Positions 45,993 to 57,595 are shown, counted from the first letter of the stretch. The stretch is 64,000 nt of DNA from Typha latifolia (GCA_019914945.1 CM034107.1:9362001-9426000); one strand, 5' to 3'. Numbers and translations: made by a program. The notes: a model not told the origin generated them from the letters alone.

Positions 45993-46035
45993 AAAAATAA
46001 AAAAAATAAAAAATAAAAAATAAAAAAATAAAAGT
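45993..46035 (+). repeat. A-rich tail of the plus-strand LINE
   Basis: Runs of A5-A8 separated by single T, directly after the end of the RNase H region and a short 3' UTR. It marks the LINE 3' end. Confidence 0.8.
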
Positions 46036-47639
46036 GGTTCAAAGAATTATGCAACTAGGACCGATTTTTGTTAACCGACTGGATTGCTATCAAATTTATC
46101 TATTTATACTTAATGTTTTATTTAGTTCTTATTAATATTCAACTATCCTATTATTTACCCTAAATGTAATTTAATCCTAAAATTAAAATAATTATATTTT
46201 TAAGAAATTAAAATTTTAATCAAGATATGATTTTTTTTATGAGTCATATGATTGATGTACTTAAGCGTAAATATTCGTTAACCATGACTTAATAGAGGAA
46301 ATACAACTATAAATCTTAAATAAACCTGTAATCCGACTTGGTGACATATTGATTGATCCAATAATCTAGTGATCCAACCTCTAATCAGGTCAATATCTAG
46401 TCCAATTTTGATAAATACAATTCTTAAATTCGAATCCTACCAGTATTTTAACTGGGATAAGTTTCCACTTAATTTAAAAAAAAAATCATCGTATATTAGC
46501 TTTCCAATGCTAGGAGTGTAATCCAATTCAATTCAAGCTTAGCACAAAATTAATTTCAAAATCTAGCATATTTGGAGCTAGAGAACATACACTAGCAAAA
46601 ATAACTTATACTTTAATCATACATCAAATTATAATATATCATCATCACACCCTACCTCGATTATTAAATGGATAATGTTTATGATTTGTGTATCATTTAT
46701 CACCAAACCTAGATAGAAGAAAAAGAAGAAGGATGTGAGAATATATTATCTATAGTAGTGTTCACCTAATCTAGGCTTGTGAAAAATACAGGGAGTGCAT
46801 CGCAAATTTATAAAACCTATAGGGTGTTAAATGCAAATATCCCTAATACATGAAATCAGTGTATTGTTTTCGCGTCTACTTTGCTCTCCTTCAGAGATTT
46901 TCGAAGCGAGGAGTGAAACTGCAGCACGAATGAGGAGGTGGTAGAAGAGAGTTTCCCTCTTCCTTCCTCGATGGTTTACAATATGAGAAGATCTGGCGCT
47001 TGCGAAGAGGCATCATGGCTATCTTGGAGCTGTTGATTGCTCGGCCATGGAGTGATAAGTGGTAGAAATTTTCTTTTCTTTTCTTTTTCGTTCGGCTTTC
47101 CTTCACTATGAGATGTTAGGTGTGTACAAGAGGAGGAGAATGGTCATGGGAAAAAGGATTTGCTATGTAATGTTAAGATTCTACTTTAGTGCCCAACAGA
47201 TGTTTGTTGAATCTCCTTATAGAAGTCTGATGGTAAGAATGATAAATTTCGTCTTGGTTTTGAAGGCTATAATTTGGTCGGCTTTACTTTCCTTTAGATT
47301 GTTAGAAACGATATGTTATAAGCCCAGGCCTTGAATGGCGCACATTACTAGACTTAAATTTTTAAGTTACTTTCTAAGACTACTGCCTGGAGTTATATCT
47401 TAGTTGGTATTTTGTAATATTTTTTTCCCTCTCTTTCTCATCTTTAATATTTAATCATAGTGCAAATTTTCACTTGATTATCTTGTTTTAGTGTTGCAAT
47501 TTACTACCTTAACAAAAAAAAATGGCCGTCAAAGATTACAAATTATTTGAGTCATAACTGCAATTTACAGTCACTTAATTTTACCCTTCCTTTCTTTTCT
47601 AGAAAATTTACTGACATTCGCAAAAATTGGAACAACTTG
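46036..47639. other. Intergenic DNA, nothing recognised
   Basis: AT-rich DNA. Open frames at 46891-47106 and 47059-47334 have no recognisable domain. The part near 46860-47330 is less AT-rich and could be degenerate upstream sequence of the APO pseudogene, but this cannot be shown. Confidence 0.45.
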
Positions 47640-48465
47640 GATGAGGGATGCTGCTAGAAAGGCCCCTGATACAGTATGTTTTTTGTAGAATGAAGAAAAT
47701 CCAGATTCAAGTCAAATTTCTGGCCCCTTTCAGCTCACAAAGGAAAAAGTTTTCACAAAGAAGAGACAGAAGATTTGCAGGAAGATGAGGAAATTCCATA
47801 TGCTGGTATTCTCAAGCCTGGAAGGAAATGGGAGAGAAAGCCATACCCGACACCTATGAAGGTTCTAATCCAGAGGGCTAAGGAAGAGAAGCGAATCAGG
47901 CAGAAAAATCCATGAAAGGTCCTTGAGCATGCTCCTAACAATGGCCTCCTCATTGCCCACCTCATTGAGGTAGTCCGCCAAGTCTACACTGCAAGAGAGA
48001 CGCTGCTTCGCGGCCTTGACAAACTTGTCGATGGTGATATACTGTCATCCCTGTGAAAAAATGCAGGTAAATCCCTCCATCTCTAGCACCTCCCTATGGA
48101 GCATTCCTCATTTTTCTCCAAGTTGTGAATACTTGTAATTGGCAGTGATAAGAAGTGAGAATTAGATTGTGCAAATAACGTTACTTGTATCTCTAGGTCT
48201 TGTTCAGAAGTGCACATTGGTCACATTGGCCATGAGATAAGGACATGTGATGGCCCTAGATGTGGTTCTAGGAATTCTACCCCTGTGTGGAGGAGAGGAG
48301 TAATAAGAGATGTTGGTTTTCCATATTGCTACCACCTCCTCGATGGAGTTGGAAAGCAGAGAGTTGGATGCAAGGAAAGCTTTAGTGTTCAGAGGCTTCC
48401 AGCAGTAGTTGAGCTATGTATCCAAGCAGGTGTAGATCTTGAACAATACCAACTAAAAGGAGGCC
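47640..48465 (+). pseudogene. APO-family (ACCUMULATION OF PHOTOSYSTEM ONE) pseudogene fragment, intron retained
   Basis: APO proteins are organelle RNA-binding proteins that promote intron splicing. Exon A (about 47640-48066) gives Trp-Glu-Arg-Lys-Pro-Tyr-Pro-Thr-Pro-Met-Lys-Val-Leu-Ile, then Leu-Glu-His-Ala-Pro-Asn-Asn-Gly-Leu-Leu and the Leu-Leu-Arg-Gly-Leu block. Exon B (48197-48465) gives Cys-Ser-Glu-Val-His-Ile-Gly-His-Ile-Gly-His-Glu-Ile-Arg-Thr-Cys, then Leu-Pro-Ala-Val-Val-Glu-Leu-Cys-Ile-Gln-Ala-Gly-Val-Asp-Leu. The intron (48067-48196) still has GT..AG ends in phase. Lesions are a TGA near 47913 where a Cys codon is expected, a +1 shift near 48040, and a one-base loss near 48440 in the Tyr-Pro-Thr-Lys-Arg-Arg motif. 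The resemblance is closer to APO2/APO4 than APO1, judged from memory. N- and C-terminal parts are missing. Confidence 0.75.
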
Positions 48466-50090
48466 AGTTAGAATCTTTACCTAACAAGCGATTAGCTTGT
48501 TCTTGAGCTTTGTGCATCCTGAGCTTTGTGCATCCTTTCTTAGATTCTCTTAGTATTTGTGTTGATAGATAAGTAGACAAAGATTGGAGAGTGATACATT
48601 TGTAATATTTGTTCTCAGATTCTTCTTCTATGGGTTATACTGCTGAATTGATTGAAACCTAGAAAGGAAATGACACACTTGAGGCAATTGCTGGCCCGAC
48701 GATCGAAATTAAGGTCTTGCTCTTCGCAAGAGCCCGTGATCTCACTGGAGTGGCAGATGCATCTGTTGAAATGCTAGCTGGTAGCACAGCTGGAGACTGC
48801 ATGAGTAAGCTATTAACCAAATTCACCAAATTAGAGATAATATATAGCTCCATAGTTTTGGCATTGAATGAGGAATATTGTTCCCTAAACAACGGTTTTG
48901 AAGAATGGAGATGAATTGGCCATCATTCCTCTGATAAGTGGGGGGTAATAAATCATTGTAGAGGTAGAGGTTTTGATTTGATACTGTATCAATTTAGTTG
49001 AGTGATAATAATTCCTGTTAGATGGAAAACAATCAGCAGCAATGTATCTTATGTCTTGTACACTTTTTACAAGAGAATTATACCCGAGTATAAATTTTCT
49101 TTGAAAATTTATGATGATTTGTCGAATATTACAAATGTTTTGCTTTCCAACCATTACACTACACATCTATAGTGAAATAGTAAAGAGAGCTAACTTAAAT
49201 CAGCTTCCTCATATATGATTTAAGGAGCTGTAAGTTACCAATATGACTTAAAATAATTTCAAAGCATGCAAATTGATCTACATTATGTTAAAATGATCAG
49301 GAGATGATTTTAGACAAAGCAGCATAATTCAAATTTTCAACTTCAAAAACTTAGACATCTTTGTACTAGATTGTTTTGTAATCTTTGTTGGACTTAATGT
49401 ACTTATGCTGGATCGTTTTGTTGCTTGATATATCGAGTCTTGTATTGATAGCTTGAGAGTCCATTGAGTGTCAGTAATTGCTGATATTTTTGGTTTTTCT
49501 TTCCTATATGGATTCCGTTTCAATGATTTGCAGTTTGTTCAGTAAATCCATTTTGATTCTTGTTATTCTGTGATTGTACTTTAATTTGTATCATTCTGCT
49601 CAATTTGTAGGCTTAAATAAATGGTTTCAGAGCAAATTTACATATAATGACCTTTTTCATTTTTACCCATCTCATGGACCTCCTTCAATCCACATTATTG
49701 AAGTACAAATGCTGTGGATTGAGACATTAATTTTGGTTTTAATCCTCAATTCTGTTGATAAAAATTTACTTCAGAAATCTAGAAAGCACATCATAAGTAG
49801 TTGGGACATGGGAGCCAGTATTTATCAAAGACTAATTTGCTAGAGAATATGTAGACTGCAAAGACCATATACATGCAATAAAGACATGCATATCTTATTT
49901 GAAAGGGTGCACACTCGGGGAAGAGAAAAATGAGCGGTATCTTGTAGAACAACCTATGTCATAGGTCAACAGAAGTATAATTAACTAAAGCAATACTGAG
50001 ATGATGATAATAATGAAAATATTAGTTGATTCAATCTAGATTCGATTTCAGCTACACTATTATGTTGTGAATGTCAAAGATAGATTTCAA
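48463..50090 (+). repeat. Partial duplicate of the CNX7 locus (second copy at 52662-54085)
   Basis: From gttagaatctttacc onwards, sequence matches 52662 onwards almost continuously: end of the CNX7 intron, exon 2, 3' UTR and about 0.9 kb of downstream DNA, to about 50090. Similarity is high, with scattered substitutions and small indels. The left break lies inside the CNX7 intron, so exon 1 was not copied. Confidence 0.88.
48619..48948 (+). pseudogene. CNX7/MOCS2A pseudogene (exon 2 copy)
   Basis: Matches exon 2 of the intact gene at 52799-53127. Differences include a TAG replacing the Gln codon (about 48658), and an inserted base near 48880 that shifts the frame before the conserved C-terminal segment. 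The terminal Ile-Ser-Gly-Gly codons are present in DNA but out of frame. No exon 1 and no promoter of its own. Confidence 0.88.
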
Positions 50091-50451
50091 CATGGTCCAA
50101 ATTAGTTTTGCTCAAATGGATTCAGGTACCGACTCAAGCCCACGGCTTACTAAAGACTGCACCTACTGCGACTCAGCCCACGCAGACGGTTTAGCCTAAC
50201 TGCTAGCAGATTTCGCACTGCTTTGTACCTAATAACTTGAAAAAGTGCAGAAGGAAATATTTGTGTTTTTACTGTGATGACCAATTTGCTTTGGTCATAA
50301 ACATAAGTGCTAGCCAGCTTATATCATGTTCCTAGGTGGACCCAAAGAGGATGAACCAAAAAAAGTCCACTGATGGGCTGACAAGCTGTACGAGTATAAT
50401 GACTTGAGAGACTAGTCACCTAGAGGATAAGATGTCCGAAGTGTGGTGAAT
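50091..50451 (+). pseudogene. Gypsy gag fragment with a broken zinc knuckle
   Basis: The frame around 50268-50330 gives Leu-Cys-Phe-Tyr-Cys-Asp-Asp-Gln-Phe-Ala-Leu. After a one-base shift it continues Gly-His-Lys-His-Lys-Cys, a TAG, then Tyr-Ile-Met-Phe-Leu-Gly-Gly. This resembles the gag knuckle at 21712. It ends abruptly at the LTR-like repeat that follows. Confidence 0.6.
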
Positions 50452-50930
50452 TGATATGATTCGACCATGTGGGTTAAGTCAGTTGAGTCGAGTCGAATCG
50501 AGTTGAGTTATTTAGTTAGATTTGTTTATTGTTTTGAATTATAAATAAAGCGGATAATCTGTATGTGGATTTGATCTGCTAAGATTTTACTCCTATAAAT
50601 AAGAGTGGTCATGAGTTGATAATTATCGTAAAATTAATCATTGAGTTTAGTTATTTTATTATTTGGTCTTTATCATTTATTTCAGTCATTAGATCGTCCT
50701 TTTATTCGTGGGAGTAGATCGTAGCCGTAGAATCTCTCAAGTTTTTAAATCCTAACTACCATCTTCCTTCATAAGCTACCCTACTCTACGGCCATCCATC
50801 ATCACCCTTGGTAGTCTACCACCCTTTGACGACCGCCACATTTTATCCCGTTTTGACCTTCCTTCACTCTTTTATTGTTAACTTTTCACTCGATCCCGAG
50901 TTTACGTAAAACCAAAGCAATTAGGACTCT
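50452..50930 (+). repeat. LTR-like dispersed repeat (copy 2)
   Basis: Begins TGATATGATTCG and is collinear with 3681-4110, including a TATA-like cctataaataag. Because it directly follows a gag fragment it is probably the 3' LTR of an element whose pol is deleted. Confidence 0.55.
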
Positions 50931-51840
50931 AACTTGAGACTATTATCCACAAAAATATCATATGTTTTCTATATCCAGATTGATACAAATTTGGTTCATA
51001 ACAATATTATCACTCATATTAAAATATGTGGGACATCAATAGTCTTGATATATATATATATATATATACATTATCTGTATAGTTGCATGTTACGATCAGC
51101 GTTGGACAATACCTACATATACATATTTCTTATGTGGGAAATATAATCATCTCATACTATAGAATTCAAGACACAATTGAAATATTAATGACACAAAAAC
51201 AATCCGTATATTGTCTCATTTTTAGGGGTCAATCCACTACCCGGTCCTCCAATAGGTATTTATGTGATTAAATTAGTAGCTCCCTTATCACATGGTTTGT
51301 AGAACATAACCACCATTGAATCCACAAACCAATTTTTTTAATGGTCAATTAGTGTTCCATGCTAATCACCAAGATTATGGACTATTTAGAGTATTTATTC
51401 ATTTTAATTATAGAGTTCTATAATTTAAGTCCTCAACTCGAATAATTCATAAATAATAAGATACTCAAGGAACAAAATGATCTATTAATCATCCAATTAC
51501 ATGAACAAAAATTAGAATACAATCATCAAACGATTGGCTTCTAGATCACAACACTAACCATTAGTGACATTGAAATTTGAATCTGAGTAGACTCATCTAA
51601 TTTAAGTACTCCGCCATAGACCATAGTTCTCCTAACCTAGAGTTACCATATTATACATGTTTAATGATCATAATATCCCTAATCTTAAGGTGATCAATAA
51701 AACGTTATTGCAGACATTTAAATTTATTATTTATTAAAAAGAGCAGAATATTCTGTATTTCGTTAGTAGGGCATTAATCATAATAACTCCCTATTTTCTA
51801 TCTATGAAAAATTTATATCACAAACTTTAATCCTCAAAAA
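50931..51840. other. AT-rich intergenic DNA upstream of CNX7
   Basis: Contains a TA microsatellite (51048-51070). No gene or repeat relation was seen. Confidence 0.5.
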
Positions 51841-51851
51841 GAAAAGGGCAT

Positions 51852-51910
51852 GCGCACGTGCCCGGCGCGTGCTGAACCCCCAAGGGGTGAGCACGTGCTG
51901 GGCACGTGCG
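51852..51910. promoter_or_regulatory. Inverted repeat carrying three CACGTG (G-box) cores upstream of CNX7
   Basis: Left arm GCGCACGTGCCCGGCGCGTG (51852-51871) pairs with the right arm at 51890-51910; CACGTG lies at 51855, 51892 and 51903. It is about 150 nt before the probable first exon of CNX7. CACGTG is the binding core of plant bZIP and bHLH factors. Whether this is a CNX7 control site or the end of a repeat is not known. Confidence 0.5.
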
Positions 51911-52052
51911 TCTCTGTATTCCTTCTTCCGCTCGCTTTCTTCTCTCCCTCTCTCTCTCTCGTTTCAACAGCGCAGTCGTCGCTCCACCTATTTTCCTTTT
52001 CGCCGCGCCGGAGCGCCGCCGAAGCACGCCGTCGTCGTAGAACGGTCCGCCG

Positions 52053-52335
52053 GTGAGTCCGCTACCCCTCCAGTAAATTAATTTCAGTTTAATAGCCTAG
52101 TCAATTGTTTTCTCCTTTCTCTCCTTCTTTCGGTCTTGTCGGGCGATCGGCCGGCCGGCGGCCTCGTGTCGACGCCGTGCCGGTCCGGAAGTTCTCTCGG
52201 TTATTGCCCTTCGTGGGCTCTCCTCGCCTTTGGACGATTCCGCCCATCTCTTTTAACCATTTTATTTCTTGGCTTTGTTCCGTCAGTCTAAGAAAAATTA
52301 AATCAGCATAAATAACAAATTTTAAATAATTTTAG
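52053..52335 (+). other. Probable 5' UTR intron of CNX7
   Basis: A donor CCG|GTGAGT at 52053 and an acceptor TTTTAG at 52335 would join a GC-rich leader (about 51930-52052) to the leader segment just before the start codon. Inferred from splice-site quality and the base-composition switch only. Confidence 0.4.
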
Positions 52336-52400
52336 CGTTCAAAGAAAAAGAGGAGAGAAGATTCGCTTTGGGCTTCCTTGAAACGACGAAGGTCGCATCC

Positions 52401-53127
52401 ATGGGGGAACAACTCAAAGGTCTCATCTTTCACCTCGAATACCTCGGTTTAATTCCTCTTCTTGTCACGTTTCTTCTTCTTGATTTATCCTTATTTTCCT
52501 TTAATTCTTTCATTTGGGTTTCTAATCGGTCTTTGAATTTCTAATCCAACTTCTTTAGATGTTCCTATCCACCTTTTAATCTAACTCAAGATGCTGTCTT
52601 TCCTTTTTATTGGTACATCTGGATATTAATTATACTATAAATGACCATCTTTTTTGGTGCTTGTTAGAGTCTTTACCTGACAAGCGATTAGTTTGCTCTT
52701 GAGCTTTGTGTATCCTTTCTTAGATTCTCTTAGTATTTGTGTTGATCGATAAGTAGAAGAAGATTGGAAAGTGATACATATGCAATATTTGTTCTCAGAT
52801 TCTTCTTCTGTGGGTAATACTGCTGAATTGATTGAAACCCAGAAAGGAAACGACGCACCTGAGGCCATTGTTGGCCCAGCAATTGAAATTAAGGTCTTGT
52901 TCTTCGCGAGAGCTCGTGATCTCACTGGAGTGGCAGATGCATCTGTTGAAATGCTGGCCGGTAGCACGGCCGGAGACTGCATGAATAAGCTCTTAACCAC
53001 ATTCCCCAAATTAGAGGAAATATATAGCTTCATGGTTTTGGCGTTGAATGAGGAATATGTTCCCGAAACTACAGTTCTGAAGAATGGAGATGAATTGGCC
53101 ATCATTCCTCCGATAAGTGGGGGGTAA
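52401..53127 (+). CDS. CNX7: Molybdopterin synthase sulfur carrier subunit, two coding exons, 115 aa
   Basis: This is the small subunit (MOCS2A, MoaD-like) of molybdopterin synthase in molybdenum cofactor synthesis. Its C-terminal Gly-Gly is thiocarboxylated and donates sulfur. Exon 1 is 52401-52419 (Met-Gly-Glu-Gln-Leu-Lys plus one base), with donor GT at 52420. Exon 2 is 52799-53127, after acceptor TTCTCAG. The join completes an Asp codon and keeps the frame. The ubiquitin-like fold follows a variable leader: [27 protein letters not shown], and the end [12 protein letters not shown]. Length and C-terminus are right for the family. The start in exon 1 is preferred over an in-frame ATG in the intron end (52771) because it gives clean splicing. 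A broken copy lies 4 kb upstream. Confidence 0.9.
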
Positions 53128-54085
53128 TAAATCATTGTAGAGGTAGAGGTTTTGATTTGATATTATATCAATTTAGTTGAATGATAATAATTCCTGTTAA
53201 ACGGAAAACAATCAGCAGCAATGTATCTTATGTCTTGTACACTTTTTACAAGAGAATAATATCCGAGTATAGATTTTCTTTGGAAATTTATGATGATTTG
53301 TTGAATATTACATATGCTTTGTTTTCCAATCATTACACTAGACATCTGATAGTGAAATAGTAAAGAGAACTAACTTAATGTCAGCTTCTTCATGTATGAT
53401 TTAAGGAGCTGTAAGTTATCAATATAACTTCAAACAATTTCAAAGCATGCAAACTGATATCAGGAGAGATTATTTTTTACAAGCAGTGTAATTCAAATTT
53501 TCAACTTCAAAAACTGAGACACTTTTGTGCTGGATTGTTTTGTAATCTTTGGTGGACCTAATTTACTTATTCTGGATCATTTTGTTGCTTGATATATCAA
53601 GTGTTGTATCGATAACTTGAGAATCCATTGGTTTTTCTTTCCTATATGGACTCCATTTCAATGATTTGCAGCTTGTTCAGTAACTCCATTTGATTCTTGT
53701 TATTCTGTGATTGTACTTTTAATTTGTATCGTTCTGCTCAATTTGTAAGCTTAAATAAATTGTTTGAGAGCAAATTTACATATAAGGACATGTTTCATCT
53801 TTTACCCATCTCATGGACTTCCTTCAATCCACATTATTGAAGTACAAATGCTGTGGATTGAGACATTAATTTTGGTCTGAATCCTTAATTCTATTGACAA
53901 AAATTTACTTCAGAAATCAAGAAAGCAAGTCATAAGTAGTTGAGACATGGGAGCCAGTATGTATCAAAGATCAATTTACTAGAGAATATGTATAGACTGC
54001 AAAGACTACTACGTTGTTTTGATTCAATCTAGATTCGATTTTAGCTACACTATTACTTTGTGAACATGAATGATAGATTTCAGCA
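53128..54085 (+). other. CNX7 3' UTR and downstream DNA, shared with the upstream duplicate
   Basis: Non-coding. Its close match to 48949-50090 shows that the duplication reached well past the gene. The 3' UTR end is not determined. Confidence 0.5.
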
Positions 54086-55834
54086 CTATTACTTTGTGTT
54101 GTGCCTGCAAAAGTGGTCCACCAACAAGAGATACGCGAGTAGCAGAGAAAGAAAATAAATCAACACAAAGACACCAAGATTTTTCTGATTCAGTGTAAGG
54201 AAAACTTTGGTGATCGAGGCATGCAACTGTTTTGTTTTCATCGCCATGAGACAACTTGAGCCCAAACCCTTGTATACCACCCTCTCAACTCTCCCCAAAT
54301 CCAGTAAAAAAGAAGAACTAAAATAACCACTTTGTTCCTCTCTGTGTGTGTGTGTGTGTGTGTGTCTCTCTCTCTCTCTCTCTATCCTTTGCTGCAGTTG
54401 TAGCCTCTTCGCTCTTTCTTGTCCCATGCGTTCTTAGTTGCAGTCTGCTACTCTGCTTTGCTGGTCTCTGTTTCCAAGAAGTCTCAAGACATCCTTTATA
54501 GCCATGAGACAACTTCATTTCTTGCAACCTATAACTGCTTATATTGAGATCAGAGTCAGTGTTGGATTCATAATATAATATATATATATATATATATATA
54601 ACTTCTTTTTTATTGCAGCAAGAACTTCGTGCCCCATCGTCCTCTATAACTTGTCGTTGTAGATATATCATATCACCATGCAACAGAGCATTGTATGCAA
54701 TATGGAACATAAATGATTGAGAAGAGTCAATTCAATTCTCGACTTCACCTCTACTCTTGTTTATTCAAATAATAAAATAAAGCTTTCCTTCTCTAGCTTG
54801 GTGTCTCAGTAGCAACCAAACCAACAGCTATCCAATATATAAATTGAATAGTAAATTCCAATGTCTTAATTTCAACTTTTGCATCAACAATTATTTGTTT
54901 ATTTTTTGCACCCCACCCCCTTGATTTGTGGGTGTCCAGAGGCACAATGACTTTCTGTCTTTCTGCTGTACTTTAAATCTGGAACTTGATACTAAATGAC
55001 TGGGTTGATGCTCATAGCTTAGTTCAGGAGGTACAAAATTTTCCATTATAATAGATTAGTCTGTTATACATTCACATATGCTGCTCTAGCTGCTTGCTAA
55101 GTTATTCTTATCTTGTACTCAAATGAAAAGGTAATAGATTACCTGTTCTTTACTGACCTATGCTCTATTAGTGCGCAAAATAACATCATCCTTCTGAATG
55201 ATTGTCATTGTGAATGCAAAAGTATATTCTGGTTTATCCTGTTTGGCAGATTGTTCATATTAGTTATACTCTTCTTCATTTAATTAGTAGCCTTTCATCC
55301 AATGCTCAACTACTGGAGTAGTAATTATTTTTGCTTTTATTCCTTTGTGCAGTGTTTGTATTATCTTAGTGTGTGCAATGTGAAATTTAATTATTAGTTC
55401 AAGTCTTAAGATGTCAGGGCATGAATGCCCATCCAATTTGGTTTCTGGACATGATCCTGATTCAGATCTCCAAACTGGCAGAAGAGTTCTGGAGAACTCG
55501 GAGTAATTGGTATTTGGTGCACTTCAGTCCAATCCATCTTGGATATATCATGTAGCAGAACACTTTTACGTTGCTGTTATAGTGTCAAATGCTGTAGATT
55601 TTATGTGACCAAATGGGTGAAATCTTGTTTATATGTGATAAAATGCTTGTCAAAGAGGAGATGGCTTGTTTTATTGTTCATTGTTTCTGCTCGTTTTCTT
55701 TGTGAAAATCTTTTAAATTAACTATGGTTCGTTCACATAGCTTCATGAGATGGTTGAGAGTGTTGCATGATATTCTGAAGTCATTAGATATTGGATATTA
55801 TAAGATTCTGGTACCGTGATTTAATTAAATAGCT
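54086..55834. other. Intergenic DNA with microsatellites; partly copied at the window end
   Basis: Holds a (TG)n(TC)n microsatellite at 54343-54384 and a TA run at 54580-54602. Two segments, 54478-54680 and 55650-55780, recur joined together at 63677-64000. A 31-codon frame from the ATG at 55411 (after a CAG acceptor-like site at 55353) has balanced amino acid content but no recognised family. Confidence 0.5.
54343..54384. repeat. Compound microsatellite (TG)n(TC)n
   Basis: About 10 TG followed by about 10 TC dinucleotides. Confidence 0.95.
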
Positions 55835-55990
55835 ATTAGATGTGAAAACGAATCGGATACGAATTGGATAGTGCTCAATCTACATTGGTATTTATATTTT
55901 TAATTTGGATATAGATATTAAATGGATAATAAAATTTAAAACTATATCCTAACTAAACGGATATGAATATTTTAAACGAATGTTGATCGA
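55835..55990 (+). repeat. Short dispersed repeat (copy 2)
   Basis: From gatgtgaaaacgaatcggata to ctaactaaacggatatgaat it matches 8150-8290. No coding content. Confidence 0.55.
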
Positions 55991-57277
55991 ATATTAAATA
56001 AATTATGATCTATAATTAACACAAAAATATTAAGATTTTTTTTAATGGTACGGTAATTTAAATGGACAGCTGTGCATCCTTGAGCTGGTTTAACCACAAG
56101 AGGAGAATGTATTTGTATTGGTGTTTGTAGGATTAATTTGTTCATAATTTAGTCTTAGTTTTCCTACTTGAGTGATCATGGAAGTAGGATGGTCCAAATT
56201 TCTAGTCTTTTATGCCTTTGTTCACTTATAAAATATAGAAATAAATTTATTCTAAATAAATCTTCTTATTCTGGTGTAGTTATTAAACAACTTACTTTAT
56301 TATAGTATAGTAATTCTTTATTTTCTCTCATTTTATTTCATACTATTTTTTTAAATAAGTTAATAATAATAATCTACAATTATTATTCTATTCTAAGATT
56401 AGACAATATTTAATTACAAATTACCTCAGCTAAAGTTAAAATTTGTTCTCTCTCTACTCTTCTTTTAAATACCGATAGTCTCAACTACAATTTAAGTTTT
56501 CTCTCTCTTCTCCTTTTTATTTTCTACATTGTTATTTTACAACCTGCCTCTTTTTATTCAGTGCCTTTTTGTATCTTCTATTATTTTTAAACTATAATTA
56601 ATTTGAAATGAAAATCTTCTATTGCGATTGATTTTGCTAAATAAATTAATATCAGGTTTTTTTATTCTTTCGAAATATAAAAGATCTACTTAGACAAGCC
56701 AATTGAAGTTTGAGGTAATCAAACAATAGTTTGAAACAATAACAAATTAATAACTTCTGTATACTGGTCCTATAATTAGAATTAGAATTAAAACTGAAAG
56801 ATGGGTTTCAGCACTCCCTAGGGATGAGTTTGGACTGCCCATTTTTTCCCTTTTCTTTGCATGGCCTGCCTTTTTTTAATATATATTTCTTAAGAAAGAG
56901 ATCCGTTTCTCGTTATTATACCTATCCGAAAATATTCACGGATTAAAGCTCCAGTGTAAAAAGAACATCGTTTAAAAATTACTACTGAGGAAAGAAGGAA
57001 GCATGATGTGATGAAATTCCCAGAGGAGATGGAGGTCATTCGCACCAAACTACAAGATTAAACTTAGCTAATCTTTATAAATATGCATTCAAATGCACTC
57101 TCCAGCCTAATCTTGTTACTTATAAAACTTCTTTGATGCAAATGGGCTCCCTCTTCCCTAAGCCTCAATTTCAAACTGCCTGTTCAGCCATATGCATACG
57201 ACCCAGAAATACTTCTGCTGGTGAATAGGAAGGACTAAATCTTACACAAGTTATCACCATCAGAGTTTACTCTGAAA
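55991..57277. other. AT-rich intergenic DNA
   Basis: No gene was seen. The part nearest 57277 is less AT-rich and would be the 3' UTR of the orphan exon if that exon is real. Confidence 0.5.
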
Positions 57278-57364
57278 TTATACAACTCCTAGAAAATCTA
57301 TATCTCGTGCACCACCGCCCGCTGGCATATACCGTGCCGGAACAGTGTCGACACGGCAATCCAC
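57278..57364 (-). CDS. Putative orphan terminal exon, 28 codons plus stop
   Basis: On the minus strand a perfect acceptor (TTTGCAG) at 57371-57365 is followed by an open frame encoding Val-Asp-Cys-Arg-Val-Asp-Thr-Val-Pro-Ala-Arg-Tyr-Met-Pro-Ala-Gly-Gly-Gly, then an acidic-hydrophobic end and TAA. It is GC-rich against AT-rich flanks, as coding DNA is here. It sits 230 nt downstream of the eS8 stop on the same strand. No partner exon was found. It could be an alternative last exon of eS8, the end of a gene that spans eS8, or a captured fragment. Confidence 0.35.
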   Translation of the reverse strand: MDCRVDTVPARYMPAGGGARDIDFLGVV

Positions 57365-57595
57365 CTGCAAAGGCATAGATTTCTGAATATAGTTCAACCA
57401 ATAACCCTCACAGGAATAGACTAGTATGTTTTTCATAGCAAACAGCTATTGCATGTCAAAATTTCTAAAACCAGCAACAAAAGTCGGAAGTCTAAAACTC
57501 TAAACAAAAAGTCAGGAGTTCCAAACTTGAAATATCAAATAACAAAGTGCATAAACGAGCTTGTTCAAAGCCTTGGAAACCTAAGAATAGTTTGC

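Larger units (their letters stand above)
36755..46035 (+). mobile_element. Degenerate plant LINE (L1 type), plus strand, split by a gypsy element
   Basis: ORF1 with a CCHC knuckle (36758-38011), ORF2 endonuclease (38008-39120), reverse transcriptase (43413-44515), connection and zf-RVT (44516-45370), RNase H (45500-45900) and an A-rich tail (45993-46035) occur in the right order. The gypsy block 39121-43412 lies between endonuclease and RT. Its 5' end abuts the minus-strand LINE around 36750. Confidence 0.85.

Noticed and set aside
47059..47334. 91-codon plus-strand frame upstream of the APO pseudogene
   Set aside because: Hydrophobic and Met-rich without any recognisable motif; not supported as APO N-terminus.
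54318..54710. 130-codon minus-strand frame near the (TG)n(TC)n tract
   Set aside because: It includes a microsatellite-encoded Thr-His/Arg-Glu run and TA-run Tyr-Ile residues; its copy at 63594-63902 has lost collinearity. No family recognised.
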